The position numbers and the translations under genes are program-made. From Diphasiastrum complanatum (taxonomy: Eukaryota > Streptophyta > Lycopodiopsida > Lycopodiales > Lycopodiaceae), in assembly GCA_029204225.1 (NCBI GenBank), contig CM055096.1, positions 69,583,444 to 69,647,443 of the forward strand: a stretch of DNA of 64,000 nt. Reading direction: 5' to 3'. The notes beneath the pieces were generated by a model. The model worked only from the letters and a program-made list of their open reading frames with translations. It ran no database searches and had not been told where the DNA came from. Each line of letters opens with the position of its first letter. Within the stretch, counting starts at the first letter, position 1. Shown here one piece after another: positions 11,101-21,284 of the stretch.

Positions 11101-14100
11101 CGCACATTACCTTCACAGTTGAGAGCTGCAGCTTCATTAAGCATTGAATCTTCACGAAGGCCAAATATGAACTTGTGGACTACTAGCCACTCAGGAATCT
11201 CTTCTGGGATCTTGATAAGGGCCTCACGATACTTATCGGCATATTCCTGCACCATGTACTGCCTTTGACGATGCAAAAACCAAGCATCCGTCGCATGCAC
11301 ATGCTCATGTGGAGGAATGAACTGAGCTCTAAAAACTCGCTTGAACTCAAGCCAGGTGGATGGAGCCTGATTAGACTTCAACAACCTGCGCCACCACCTG
11401 TCAGCAAAATCAATGAAATGGTAAGTAGCTTTGACCTCATCAGTTGGGGACCGCTTCAAATCAAAATATTCCTCCCACTTATGCAACCACTGATCTACGA
11501 TATCAGTATTGCGTTGGGGAGTGTTTCCAGCGAAACGGGTAGGTTTAATATCTTTGTCTTCTAGGTAGGGTGGAGGTAACACAACAATTTGGATGTTGAT
11601 AAGTCCTTAAATCAGCGCTGGAACAGTTGTAAATGGCGCTAGATCAGCGCTAGAACAGTGTTGGAGCTGTAGGAAGAAAGTGTCCAAATTCCCTTCTAAA
11701 AAACGTTAGAACAGATCTGAGAAAATGCGCTGGAGCTGTAGGAACTAAGCACCCCGAATTTCCCTGCTAATTTGTACACTTTTCCATCCGTTACCAGCGA
11801 TGAAGATAGGCTGCAGGAGGGTGATGGACCATTTGAGGAATTTTGCCCAAGTTTTCTGCTTCAAATCAGATTGTTGTGGGCTCCCTATAGGCTGGAACAG
11901 CATCGCTGGAGGTCCACCAACACCTTTGAAATCTCTCCCCACGTTTTCTCCCCTCCAGATCCTTCAAAAACAAGCAAAATCTGACAATTTCTACACTTTC
12001 TCTCTCTAGAACAGACGTTTCTCTCTCTAGAACGAGGCTCTGATACCAATTGTCACAAGCCAGTCTCTCCAAGCTCGTGAATCCTGGAAGCTAGTGTGTA
12101 GAATGACCCTCCCAACCATGGGCACCCCCCTCTTTGAGTCCTACTTGCTATTCCCGTCAATTGGCACATGGCTTCCATCTGTAAGTGATCAGTCCACTTG
12201 GCATGCATGAACCCTGTGACCCTGGAATACTGAGTGACTCTTAGGGTACCACCGCCGTGCCCCGACAAAGACCTATGACACTCTTGGTCACCCGACTACT
12301 TGCCGGCTAGCATCTCGTCACTGACGGCTAGGGTATTGACGGTCAAGACACATTGCATCTCTGATAGCTTGTCAGGCGGCCACATCGGGTCACTGCTTGT
12401 GACACACCGGTCCCAAGTTGGGACAGATGTCCTCGTCGGTCACCGACCCTTTCCAATACTAGGCCTCAGGTCCTTTGGTAGAGCCATAATTGGGCTCTCA
12501 AAAACAACAAATGTAAGTACGCTAAATACTGAAAAAGCATGAACTAATGGAAATGTTGATGGAGAGGACATAAGTCGTCACAACAGATACCCCACAAGCA
12601 GCATACAAGTGTAAAGCAAGTACTACAATAATTTGATGTAGATGCAAAAAAGAAATAGCCATGGCTAGCCGAATCATGAGGTAGAGAGAACATCTGCAAC
12701 ATTATTCGTGGTAGATGAAATAACCAAGGCCGTGAGGGCTCGAGCTTGATCTTCCAATAATGGTGTATGATAAAAAACATCAATAGGCTCCCATGTGGCC
12801 TCCTCAATAGGACGACCATCCCACTGTACCCAAAACTGAATTTGCCGCCAGCGTCGACTATGCTGAAGGTGAACCTAGTGAATGGCAGCTGGTAAGAAAG
12901 GGAACAACTCAGGATCTGTAGGAGCATCATCTTCAATGGCAGCACGTAACAGGCTAACATGAAAGGTATCACATGCACGTATAGAAGCAGGCAACTGTAA
13001 ACGATATGTAACAGGACTGAGGCACTCCAGAATACGACAAGGCCCATAATAACGTGGTGCAAGCTTCTTAGTAGAAGCGTGGCCCTGAACAAAATGATGG
13101 CGTGCAAAACGTAGCTGGAGATAAACCATATCACCAACCTAAAACTCAACATGACAACGATGGCGATCAACAGAAGTTTGATAGCGTTGTTGGACATGTT
13201 GTAATTGAGTAGTAGCCATAGCAATAAGCTCCCGAGCACCTAATAAGAAAGAAGCAATGGTGACTGGTGTATTATAAGGAGGAAGAGGCACCCTTGGCAA
13301 AAGAGGAGCATACCCATGAGCCAATAAGAAAGGAGAAACTCCAGTGTTGGTACTAACAAAGCTATTATAGCTATACTTTGCCAAACATTAATGCTGATCC
13401 CAATCCTTCCCTAAAGGAGAAACAAAATGCCGAAGATAATCCTCAAGGATCTGATTAAGGACCTCAGTTTGCCCATCAGCAGTAGAATGATAAGCAGTAC
13501 CCATAAGGAGTTGTACATCTAAAATACGCATAAGCTCAGACCAAAAGGTAGATGTAAACTTACTATCCCGATCAGAAAGGATAGTACGTGGAAAACCATG
13601 TAGCTGAAAAATCTCGGATATAAAAAGGTGTGCGCATTGCTCAGCTGTAATAGTATTGCGAACCGGTATAAAATGTGCATGTTTCGAGAACTGATCTACC
13701 ACCACCATACATGAGTCATTACCACGTCGTGTATGAGGAAGGCCAAGGACAAAGTCCATAGAAATGTCTGTCCACTGGCGATGAGGAATGGGCCAACTCT
13801 AGAGCAAACCAGCGGACTTAGCACGGGAATATTTATTACGGGCACAAAAGGTACAGTCATGGATAAGATGTGCTAGCTCAGACTTCATGGATGGCCAATA
13901 GAAATGGTCCTTAAGACGTGCATAAGAGTTTTGAAACCCAAAATGGCCACCAATAGGAGAAGGATGAGCATCAGACAACAATTGAGAACGAATGGATAGA
14001 GAACTAGGAATACATAAAGCACCATAATGATATAAACGATCATCGACAACAGTATAAACCTGGAACTTCCGAGAGGAAGTGGACGAGAACGATAAACATC

Positions 14101-17100
14101 ACAAAAGTCAGGACAAGCCAGATATGTAGTCGATAAATCATCAAACCAAGAAGGAACAGAAGCAACAAGACCATGTAACAAAGCAGGAAGATGAGATATA
14201 GCATCAGCTGCCGTGTTCGACTTTCCTGGACGATAGAAAATGTGAAAATGGAAAGATTGTTAAGATTGTAACCAACGACACTGACGATCAGTAAGATCAC
14301 GCTGAGAAAAGAGATAATGAAGAGACTGATGATCAGTAATAATATCAAAAGGAACACGATACAAATAATGGCGCCACTTCTTAAGAGCATGGATAACAAC
14401 AAGTAGCTCTTTCTCATGAACAGAATAACGTTGCTCATAAGGTCGCAAACACGAGACTCGTAAGCAATGACTCACTCAGACTGACGAAGAAGAGTGCCTA
14501 GACCAACAAAACTAGCATCAATCTCAACAATAAACCTCTGATCAAACTGTGGTAAACACATAATGGACGATGGGTGGCGAAATCTTTAACAGGACAGCGA
14601 AGATGGGTAGCGATACCTAAAAACATACGAACAGAATGAATGTTGGTTGGAACAGGCCAATCCTCAATAGCCTGAATTTTCGAGGATCAAGACGAATACG
14701 ACCATCACAAACAAGGACCCCAAAAATTCAATCTCAGCAACAGCAAAGGAACATTTTGACAATTTAGCGGACATATGATGCTTAACAAGTAACTCAAACA
14801 GAGACGAGAGATGTGACACATGGTCAGAGAAAGAAGTTCTAAAAACAAGAATGTCATCAAAATAAACTAAAACACAAACACCAAGAAGAGGATGTAAAAC
14901 ATTATTCATAGCATTTTGAAATGTGGGTGGACCATTCTGAACACCAAAAGGAAGAACACGAAACTCATACAAACTTAGTAGGAATTTAAAAAAAGAGGGA
15001 GGCAGGAGGGAAAATAGTGCGCCCCCCCAATAGCCTTCCCCCACTCCAAATCAATATAACCAAGTCCTAAAAATGTGACCAAATAGGGCCCAAGGCCAAT
15101 ACATGAATAATTAGGTCCCATTGGCCTGCTTATGCATAATAAAGAATAAAAGAATGGACGCGGCAAATGTAATGAGCCAAGTCCATAACTGATGGCCATC
15201 TTTCATTGATTTGTGGTGGAGCATAGTAGGGAGCCCCCAAAATCTGTAGGATTGCTTCTCTAAAATTTTGTGATGGCCACTTCTAAATATCCCTTTTTGG
15301 CTTAGTTGGCTAGTTAAGTTGGTTTTTTGAGACCTAGAAACTATATGGTCTCTATCAGACTTGTCTTGGGATTAGCTCAAGGGAGGTGGCCGTCAAAGTT
15401 CTAAAAATCTAGTGGCCAATGTGCCTTTTATTTAATTAATTATGTGAATTCATGCTAATTTATTGGAGCTCAATGTAGGTGGCTAGTTAGAACATTTCCT
15501 GGTGATTTTGCATGAAACCTCCTTGAAAAAGTGCGCTCTCCTACAAAATTTTCATTTGTTTTGTTCTCACATGTGTGAAGCTGAGGTGGTAGGGTGACAT
15601 GGCAATCATCTTCGAAACTTATACTCCGTCTGTATTGTGCTTTACAACGACCAACTTGCACCGTAACTCAAGTTATGGCCATTTGAAATTTTGACAATTT
15701 TGTGTAAAAATTGCCAAAATCGTGAATTGTTTTGATGCATGTCTGCATTAGCTATGTTCCGTCATAGATCAGTGAGAATAGCTAACGTGCCAAAATTGTG
15801 AATTGTTTTGATGCATGTCTGCATTAGCTATGTTCCGTCATAGATCAGTGAGAATAGCTAACGGAAGTGAGTTTTACATAAAAAAATTCCATAATGATGT
15901 TTTGTGACTAATGTCGTTTGCTTTGCATGCTTCTACACATATAAGGATAAACTTGAGTAACTTTTGCACATCAAAGGCATTTGTACATTAGAGGTCGATG
16001 CTGCTTTGTGTACTTTCAGTTTTAGACATGGGCAGATGTATTTGTGTAGCTAGTAGTAATGTTGTTTTATTTGAATGTATTATCCTGAGAACTTGCTGCA
16101 TCTGTATGCCGTGTTATTTGGTATTCGGCCCATATTGTTTAGTTTCTCCTCTTGATCTTCCTATGCTAACTTTAGAACCGGTTACAGGCACGCAATAAAA
16201 GTCTGGTATATATCAGCGGGAAGTGTAGAATGATGCTTCCATTAAGAAATTTAGAATGATGATCGTTCATTAAGCTTTTTGGTTTCTACTGACAAGATAA
16301 GGTGTTTAACTTTCAAAGATTCTGAACATCACTGGTACTTTATTGGCTTTTGTAGGATGCACAGGACCCTATAGCAAACGCTCTTGTGCAACCACAGCTT
16401 GCAGGAATTTTGGTGCTTGAGCTTGATTGGTTCCCTGTCCGTTCAGATAAGCAAGACCCTTTGCTGCTATGTGTTATTGGAGCTGACAACAGTTTCCGGC
16501 TTCTGGATGTTCACCCTAGGTAGCTGATTTTGTAAATTCAAGTGTTGCCGTCCTTTAGTTTTACTCCTTGCATTTGCAGTTCAAAGGAGTGTCTTATGTG
16601 AGCCTGTAGCCTGTAGTTCATGATAGAAATTTTAACGAGGTAGTAACGATCCTTTATGTGGTGATTACAAAGTATGCTTGGCGGAAAGCCTGCTCGTCAC
16701 GGACCAGGAAGATTACCTGCATGGGAAAGATTGAGACCAATGCCTGTGTACTCGGCAGCACTCCTTCCAATCCCCCATGCTTTGGTAATGGATCCTTTTA
16801 TGCTCTTATGTAGTGGTATTGATTGTGTAAAGGAGATGCAGACTTTTTGTAAGCTCAAGCATTTTTTTGTAGCTCTTAGCTGGTTTTTAGATGTGTAAAC
16901 TATGATAGACTAACTTTGTTGAAACTAATGCATGTGTCTCTAGGTAGATATATACTAGATGAAGAATTAGATTGTCGTGCTGATCAGTCAAATTTTCAAA
17001 ACTAATGTTAATCTTCTACCATCCTTATTTTACCATCTTCAGAATCTACAAAGTCAACATAAGCATGTAACTTTTGTGTATTACTATCAGGGATGAACCA

Positions 17101-20051
17101 TTTCATTAGCAAATGCACATGTTTTATTCCTTCATTTAATGCTTTTGCATTATAACATTAAAAAAATGTCTGGTTACAGTTGTATAGTCAGCGTCGTGTA
17201 CATTAAATTCCACACATGTTCAAAGATAAGAGTGAGGAAGTCTAACTTTGCATTACACTGAAGAATTTTCATAAACTACAAGCGTTAACTATATCATTGG
17301 ACAGGCATTACGCATGCTTCTGCAAGAAGGGGTGGAGCCTTCTTGGTTTGAGATATTTGTACAATTGGACCATGACACAAACTCAGGCACACCTCTGGGA
17401 ACACGGGGAGGTGACTTACGCTCCTATTTGCTGGAGGCGTCTGCGCCGAGGCTAGGAGATGCCGCAGTGGCAGAAGTGCTGCTCAAGTCATTGGAATTAC
17501 AGAAGGAACAGGGTGAGCACTTTATCCGTGTTTTGCACGTCCATTACTGATCCTTTTTAGGATCATAAGACCATCATAATAGGATAATAGGTAGGTTAGT
17601 CATTGATGGTTGATCTCTTTTAACTCATTGTTCTTCACATAGAAGATGGCCAATACTGAATTCCTGCCTATCCTCTTGTAATTTCTGATCAGGGAGGCTG
17701 TTAGACATCGATAGTATATCAGATTATTCTGCTGTGTGTAATCAAGGATGTGCAACACGATACGCTTTTGCTGCTGCACATTTTGGAGATTACTTGGAAG
17801 CGACATTCTGGCTGCAGCTTCCAAAAGCTTTGGATTTGTTAAATATTGCCGCTGCTAAGACCAATGCATCATGGGAAGAATCCTCTTCGATTCCCTTCAG
17901 AGAAAAGTTGGTGCCAGAAGATGAGAAGACATGTTTGTCTTCAGCACGTGAAGCGGAGCCAGCAGAGAAAAAATCAGCTGACTTCTCGACAATTATACCC
18001 ACTGAAAAAGGGCAGCGACCCCCTTCTGTTGAAGTGGTCAGTTGCATGTTTGAAAGGTGTTGACTGTGTTGAGCCAGTCGTACCATGATTTGATGCAATA
18101 GAAAAGAAAAGAGTTGGATATGGCACAGCTAAATTCTAATTTAGGTGTCCTTTACTTGGTTATAACTTCTTCTAAATCTCTAATATCTAGTTAACCCATA
18201 GCTCCCAGAAGTTTGAGGTCTTGTAAACTCCAAACGTACATGATGTCAGCTCTTTGCAGATTCTATTTGCTGTAGAGGTCGTTGGTCTTTTTGTAGACAT
18301 CTGATGTAACTTCCACAGATCAAGCTAGAAAGATCACAGAAGTGAATACTTATAAATTTATGAACCTTAAGTTTCCAAGTGTACATAGATATGGCTTATG
18401 AATAGGTAAAATTCTTGTGAATCTTTCTTTCAGGCAGACTAGTGGTTCTTTATAGTTGGCTATCAAATTAAGTCTCTTATAGAAGCTAATGCCATAATAA
18501 TTGTGGGCAATAGGTACAAGCCCATTTTTTGCTCGTAGGTTGACCTTAAGACATAACTTTATACCTGTTTGATATACCTTTATGACGCCAATATACTTGT
18601 GAAGAAGCCTCAGAACTTTATAGAGGTAAAATTTGTTTCCCACAAAGAATGGAAGTTCACATGCACCTGGTATCGAACTTCATGTGATTTGAAGTGTTTA
18701 AACTTCAAAGAAAACATGACTTGTGTTGCAAAAAAAAATCACTGAAGGATTAATCAAGCTGATCCGGAAAGAAGAACATGGTTCACAAGTTGGCATGACG
18801 TGGGGGAGAGCCATGGCACCCATTGCTTCAACCAATCCTGATACATGCACTTGACAGATAAATTTTTTATTGAGATATTTAGGAAAACCATGGGGAGATA
18901 ATGTGCCTCTCAAAAACTTTCAAACAAGCTCTGAACTCAGCAAGTTAGTGGAAATTGTGCCTTAGATTCTTCCAGAAGGTTCTTCGATCTTGTTGAAATA
19001 CCATAAAAGACACTCAGATTTGCTATGCACAGTTTGTTTTGGTTGCTCAGCTTACCTTTATTTTCAGCTCTTAGAAAGAATTTTGACAACGATATCCAAA
19101 GTTCAGTATGGTTGATTGCATCCATAAGATAGGAGGGACACATGGAGCTATAAGCATATATGAAGAGATGCCAACCAAACAAAGATCCCTTTAGGATTTC
19201 ATTTCCATGACAAGGTTGTAGGGCTGGTTGCCTACGTAGAGCTCAGGCTCACAACCCGTGTATATTCTGGACTCAACTACATTTTGTAGAGCCTGGAACT
19301 TGCGCATTATATGCAAAATTGAATAGTCAAGTCTGCATCAAACCATTCTTTTGAAATCAGATGATCCTGTTGATATTGGTAAGTTTGCATGCATGGCTTA
19401 TCGATACACGATCTGCATGGTTTTCTAATGAAAACATGTCTCGTACGATATTAAGGTTTCTGTCGTGAAACACAGATGCCCTTGTCTTTTTTGTTCTTAA
19501 CTTGAACTGCATGTACAATCGGTAAAGCATATGGTATGCCAACCTTCATTCTTGTTACTACTCTCATAATTCTCAGTTTACCCAAGCTAAAAAGTAGACC
19601 TATTATGCACTTCAAGTCTATGTCAAGAGTTCATCAGCAACACTCTTAAGGGTTTTATTCTTTAGTTTGATGTGCTAAGATTTTTGAGTTGTCATCACAA
19701 CACCTGAGTTAAATTGGACTCGAAAGTAGAAGTTTCTGGCTATACATTTCCAATTCTATTTCAATGTTGCCTGAAACCTTTCTCTGAAATCCAATAAGCT
19801 TGCATCTGAGCTTTAGTTGCAATTCATTTCCACTGATGGAATTAAATTGCTTTTAGATCTTTTCTCTTGAGTTCTAATAATAGTCTGTATGTACTCTGAC
19901 ATTGTAATTTTGTTATATGCCTTGTCCAGCCATATAGGTGTATTGAAGATGTCCCAAACAAGCAATCAGATATTTGTGCTGCTGCTCGTGAAAGGATGGC
20001 ATGGCATGAGAAACTTAGTGGTGATGATGCAATGCAGAAAAAAATTCACGA
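8056..20051 (+). CDS. WDR11: WDR11-like WD-repeat protein, central portion (seven exons)
   Basis: Seven exons with consistent phases give a continuous central segment of a WDR11-type protein. WDR11 is a large WD40/beta-propeller protein; in animals it acts in a Golgi/endosome trafficking complex, and plants have a conserved orthologue. Recognisable blocks, in order, are WPVASFVSPDILVTAMAYR, VMGDRLGNLRWWDVTTG, RGRIAVLFNDNTF, LVLELDWFPVRSDKQDPLLL, CVIGADNSFRLLDV, ERLRPMPVYSAALLPIPHAL, LRMLLQEGVEPSWFE, TRYAFAAAHFGDYLEATFWL and RERMAWHEKLSGDDAMQKK. The N-terminal part lies left of the window. The C-terminal part expected after the MAWHEKL block is not found before 64000, so either the next intron exceeds 43 kb or the gene is broken here. 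Assignment rests on family recognition. Confidence 0.8.
8560..8742 (+). CDS. WDR11: WDR11 exon (second in window)
   Basis: Acceptor cattag, donor gtgagc, phase 0 at both ends. Encodes VMGDRLGNLRWWDVTTG through FNDNTFVIYDL, the most strongly conserved WD block of the family. It is followed by a 7.6-kb intron full of retroelements. Confidence 0.85.
8743..9074. other. Start of long WDR11 intron
   Basis: From the donor at 8743 to the first recognised repeat, ordinary AT-rich intron DNA. No gene is seen. Confidence 0.5.
9075..9281 (+). repeat. Dispersed repeat, copy 1
   Basis: About 200 bp matching 14993-15187. Shared text includes ggagggaaaatagtg.gcccccc, caaatcaatat.accaagtcc, gaccaaatagggcccaaggcc, and gcctgcttatgcataataaa through gagtccataac. 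This copy ends exactly at the start of the TRIM LTR at 9282. The other continues into different DNA, so the repeat may be the TRIM target. Its class is unknown. Confidence 0.65.
9282..9412 (-). repeat. TRIM LTR 1
   Basis: Begins TGTTAGAAATCC and ends ATATTCCAACA on the plus strand. It is 13 bp shorter net than the other two LTRs, chiefly because it lacks the ttctctctagagtgtg stretch before the gattgatattcc end. Confidence 0.85.
9312..9385 (-). ncRNA. tRNA-like unit in TRIM LTR 1
   Basis: Reading minus, a GGGCGGA 5' arm pairs with a TCTGTCC 3' arm over seven pairs (two G-U). It has a GCTCAGTGGTAGAGC D-arm, a CTCAT/ATGAG anticodon stem and a GGTTCAAATCC T-loop region. The anticodon loop (TCCCGGT) lacks U33, so it is tRNA-derived rather than a normal decoding tRNA. 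A- and B-box pol III promoter sequences are recognisable and lie in the same orientation as the retroelement. Confidence 0.65.
9413..9528 (-). repeat. TRIM internal domain 1 with PBS and PPT
   Basis: 116 bp. On the minus strand, TGGTATCAGAGCC at 9528-9516 abuts LTR 2, and a G-rich polypurine tract at about 9423-9413 abuts LTR 1. No ORF of note. Confidence 0.85.
9529..9672 (-). repeat. TRIM LTR 2
   Basis: 144 bp, TG...CA, nearly identical to LTR 3. It is shared by the two internal domains on either side. Confidence 0.88.
9559..9630 (-). ncRNA. tRNA-like unit in TRIM LTR 2 (best copy)
   Basis: On the minus strand, the A box TGGCTCAGTGG and B box GGTTCGAATCC match pol III consensus well. The seven-pair acceptor stem (GGGCGGA with TCTGTCC) and D-arm are intact. 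The anticodon arm is two bases shorter than in LTR 1 and does not form a canonical loop, so decoding function is unlikely. No run of four T follows before the LTR end. Confidence 0.7.
9673..9788 (-). repeat. TRIM internal domain 2 with PBS and PPT
   Basis: 116 bp, essentially the same as internal domain 1. PBS next to LTR 3 (9776-9788) and G-rich PPT next to LTR 2. Confidence 0.85.
9789..9932 (-). repeat. TRIM LTR 3
   Basis: 144 bp, TG...CA. A partial internal domain (9933-9958) follows and then unrelated sequence. Confidence 0.85.
9819..9890 (-). ncRNA. tRNA-like unit in TRIM LTR 3 (acceptor arm mutated)
   Basis: Same layout as in LTR 2, but the 5' arm reads GGGCAAA, which weakens the acceptor stem. 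A and B boxes remain. Confidence 0.55.
10046..10532 (-). repeat. gypsy-1 3' LTR
   Basis: 487 bp, starting TGTCACAAGCC and ending GCCTCTAACA. It matches 12051-12499 along its length apart from a few short gaps. Confidence 0.82.
10533..10548 (-). promoter_or_regulatory. gypsy-1 polypurine tract
   Basis: On the minus strand a purine-rich AGAGGAAGGAAGGAT run lies directly against the 3' LTR, the expected plus-strand primer site. Confidence 0.65.
10649..10950 (-). pseudogene. gypsy-1 integrase C-terminus and chromodomain-like tail
   Basis: The minus strand reads [18 protein letters not shown], then SQVAYKLQLPIGCKVHPIFH and VSKLKKCLHD, the integrase C-terminal barrel shared with the gypsy elements at 56.8 and 58.7 kb. 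It ends around RILDRRERRLRN, where a chromodomain would start, and then loses frame. It directly follows gag in another frame at a deletion junction near 10950. Confidence 0.75.
10950..11582 (-). CDS. gypsy-1 gag (capsid), truncated
   Basis: About 210 codons starting near 11582 (MLPPPYLEDKDIKPTRFAGN). It contains a retrotransposon gag core (DQWLHKWEEYFDLKR, YHFIDFADRWWRRLL, APSTWLEFKRVFRAQFIPPH, VQEYADKYREALIKIPEE). Basic tail sequence follows, but no zinc knuckle is reached before the deletion junction. Role: virus-like particle assembly. Confidence 0.78.
11583..12033 (-). other. gypsy-1 untranslated leader
   Basis: Between PBS and gag. It contains iterated CAGCGCT motifs (for example the palindrome CAGCGCTG at 11613-11620 and CAGCGCTA at 11645-11652) and a repeated ctctctctagaac stretch near the PBS. 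No ORF of note on the minus strand. Confidence 0.55.
12034..12049 (-). promoter_or_regulatory. gypsy-1 primer-binding site
   Basis: The minus strand reads TTGGTATCAGAGCCTC, complementary to the 3' end of plant initiator tRNA-Met, one base inside the 5' LTR. Confidence 0.82.
12051..12499 (-). repeat. gypsy-1 5' LTR (outer end lost)
   Basis: Matches 10046-10532 but stops near gggctct at 12499, lacking the last bases, and is followed by unrelated sequence leading into gypsy-2. Confidence 0.8.
12700..13129 (-). pseudogene. gypsy-2 integrase tail with chromodomain
   Basis: 13129-12875 reads KKLAPRYYGPCRILECLSPV, then TYRLQLPASI and THFHVSLL-like text. About 12850-12720 reads FWVQWDGRPIEEATWEPIDV, a chromodomain signature that in chromoviruses guides insertion into heterochromatin. 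Frames shift between the parts. Confidence 0.72.
13139..13981 (-). pseudogene. gypsy-2 integrase
   Basis: The zinc-finger part (13981-13799) reads LKDHFYWPSMKSELAHLIHD and CTFCARNKYSRAKSAGLL. The core (13759-13388) has the catalytic residues in MDFVLGLPH, ILSDRDSKF and DGQTEVLNQILEDY. The C-terminal core continues at 13384-13139 (AKYSYNSFVSTNTGVSPF). Stops and frameshifts separate the segments. Confidence 0.78.
14255..14475 (-). pseudogene. gypsy-2 RNase H
   Basis: The minus strand reads YEQRYSVHEKELLVVIHALK, KWRHYLYRVPFDIITDHQSL, HYLF and DRQCRWLQ, the RNase H / connection end of Ty3/gypsy pol. Confidence 0.75.
14664..14975 (-). pseudogene. gypsy-2 reverse transcriptase C-terminal half
   Basis: The minus strand reads YEFRVLPFGVQNGPPTFQNA, then VLVYFDDILVF with the catalytic FDD, followed by CSFAVAEIEFLG. 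The N-terminal fingers and first catalytic Asp are missing because of the junction at about 14975. Confidence 0.75.
14993..15187 (+). repeat. Dispersed repeat, copy 2
   Basis: Matches 9075-9281, with the same end text gagcc.agtccataac. It continues here into tgatggccatc instead of the TRIM LTR. Confidence 0.65.
15188..16355. other. Rest of long WDR11 intron
   Basis: AT-rich intron DNA without coding similarity, apart from the tandem duplication listed separately. It ends at acceptor tttgtag before 16356. Confidence 0.5.
15712..15863. repeat. 76-bp tandem duplication
   Basis: 15712-15787 is repeated at 15788-15863 with one base difference (aaaatcgtg versus aaaattgtg). Recent local duplication within the intron. 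Confidence 0.88.
16356..16519 (+). CDS. WDR11: WDR11 exon (third in window)
   Basis: Acceptor ttgtag and donor gtagct. Encodes DAQDPIANALVQPQLAGILV, LELDWFPVRSDKQDPLLLCV and IGADNSFRLLDV. Ends in phase 2. Confidence 0.85.
16673..16784 (+). CDS. WDR11: WDR11 exon (fourth in window)
   Basis: Acceptor acaaag, donor gtaatg, joined in phase to the previous exon. Encodes GRLPAWERLRPMPVYSAALL and PIPHAL. Confidence 0.82.
17305..17512 (+). CDS. WDR11: WDR11 exon (fifth in window)
   Basis: Acceptor ggacag, donor gtgagc. Encodes ALRMLLQEGVEPSWFEIF, then GGDLRSYLLEASAPRLGDAA and EVLLKSLELQKEQ. Confidence 0.82.
17693..18036 (+). CDS. WDR11: WDR11 exon (sixth in window)
   Basis: Acceptor gatcag at 17692. 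The reading frame continues from the previous exon (GRLLDIDSISDYSAVCNQGC, ATRYAFAAAHFGDYLEATFW, LQLPKALDLL) and then a variable Ser/Glu-rich stretch. The donor gtcagt at 18037 is weak; phase 0 there fits the next exon. Reading through would stop about 8 codons later. Confidence 0.75.
18037..19929. other. WDR11 intron
   Basis: About 1.9 kb AT-rich with no coding similarity or recognised repeat. Confidence 0.55.
19930..20051 (+). CDS. WDR11: WDR11 exon (seventh and last recognised)
   Basis: Acceptor gtccag. Encodes PYRCIEDVPNKQSDICAAAR, ERMAWHEKLSGDDAMQKKIH. Donor gtatga after cacga. The nearby alternative acceptor at 19937 would break the phase, so 19930 is preferred. The family continues from here with a helical C-terminal region that is not found downstream. 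Confidence 0.78.
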
Positions 20052-21284
20052 GTATGACCTTGCATATGTGCTTGAATTGGGAAACAAACGTATTGGTCTT
20101 TTTTATGCAAATCATATTAAGCCATATGTGATATCCCAAGTACCAAAGTTTACAAATCTTGTGTTTCAATGTCTCTTTGTGCTGTGGAATCCTCTATTGA
20201 ATTTTTCTTTTTGTATTGAATTGTGTTTGTGATGCTTAAGAGTTTTTGGAAAGCTACGGTCTATCCTAGATAGCCACTAACACTATAATATTAAGTGGCA
20301 TACATTTTTTCCCTTGACAGTTTTGCATCCAATATTGGACATGTCTGAGACTTACTGGACTAGTGATCAGGTGGTAGGGCATTGAGCCTCTTGGATCTAG
20401 TATCCCTAATTGGTAGCTTCCTAGAAGGTACCATAAGGGCTTCTGGATGAGTATTGAATAGGGTTCCTATCATTCATTTTTAAAGCTTATTGATTTTGTT
20501 GTCTATGAATGTCTTTGTAAGAGATGCTTAGCAATGTTACTTTGCATGAATATGTGTCTTGTTGGTTGTATGGTGTTCTTGGTAGAAGATTACAATTTGA
20601 TCAACATCTAATTTTTTGTTGTTCTTATGTCACGATACATTTGTGATGTGTTCGTGAATTAGTTTTTCCTAGCACTCAAGCTTGGGCACTTGTTTTTGTT
20701 GATTTTAGTTTCGAGAGAAAGCCTGATGCTTTGTTTTTGGGTCTAATTTTCCATGTAGAAGTCAAATTTTGAAAATGTTTGCAGGTTCCTCTCTATTGGG
20801 TGCACAAGATTACTATAAAATTTGCATGTTTGTGTAGCAAAAGGTAGGGTGCCAAAGTGCCATTTTGCTATATTCTAACAATTTTTTCATTTCAAACTTT
20901 TTTGGAGATTTTTGTATCGTTGATGTTCCTACAACAGGAGACTCTTAATGGACTTTATAGTGTAGGTAATAATCATTTTTTTCGAAGTTCTTGATTTCTT
21001 CACAGTTTTGGTTCTTCATCTTTGTTATAATTTTTTGTGTCTTTTTTAAAAAAATCTTAGGATCTTGGTGTTTTGTATAGTAAGATGCTTGTAATGTACT
21101 TTGCATTTTCCAAATTTGATTCTTAAAGTTGAGATACATTAGATCCACTTTTTACATCATATTGCTAGCTTCTATTATTGTTGTCACTTCAACTACTTCA
21201 GTCACTCTACTTTATGCATTTTAGTTAGTTCTTATTGATGAGGATTAGCTTGAGATTTGTGTGCAACTTTGGATCTCTTGCTGC
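20052..21284. other. Presumed WDR11 intron start
   Basis: AT-rich; no further WDR11 coding block or known repeat recognised before the gypsy LTR at 21285. Confidence 0.45.

Larger units (their letters stand above)
10046..12499 (-). mobile_element. Ty3/gypsy element gypsy-1, internally deleted
   Basis: Minus-strand element with LTRs at both ends (10046-10532 and 12051-12499), PBS, leader and gag. Gag is followed almost directly by the integrase C-terminus and chromodomain; protease, RT, RNase H and the integrase core are gone. It could move only with enzymes from a relative. The 5' LTR is short by about 35 bp at its outer edge, where it meets the gypsy-2 remnant, so one inserted into or recombined with the other. 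Confidence 0.8.
12544..14975 (-). mobile_element. Ty3/gypsy element gypsy-2, pol remnant
   Basis: A minus-strand pol region in the order RT (from about 14975), RNase H, H2C2 integrase finger, integrase core, C-terminal barrel and chromodomain (to about 12700). Both ends are truncated: the RT is cut before the LPFG block and joined to the dispersed repeat at 14993, and the 3' end meets the gypsy-1 LTR. No LTR of its own is seen. It is a different family from the gypsy elements at 43-61 kb. Confidence 0.8.

Noticed and set aside
20052-20240. Open frame continuing past the last WDR11 exon (YDLAYVLELGNK...)
   Set aside because: It does not resemble the WDR11 family after the MAWHEKL block; a donor site gtatga at 20052 fits better, so this is taken as intron.
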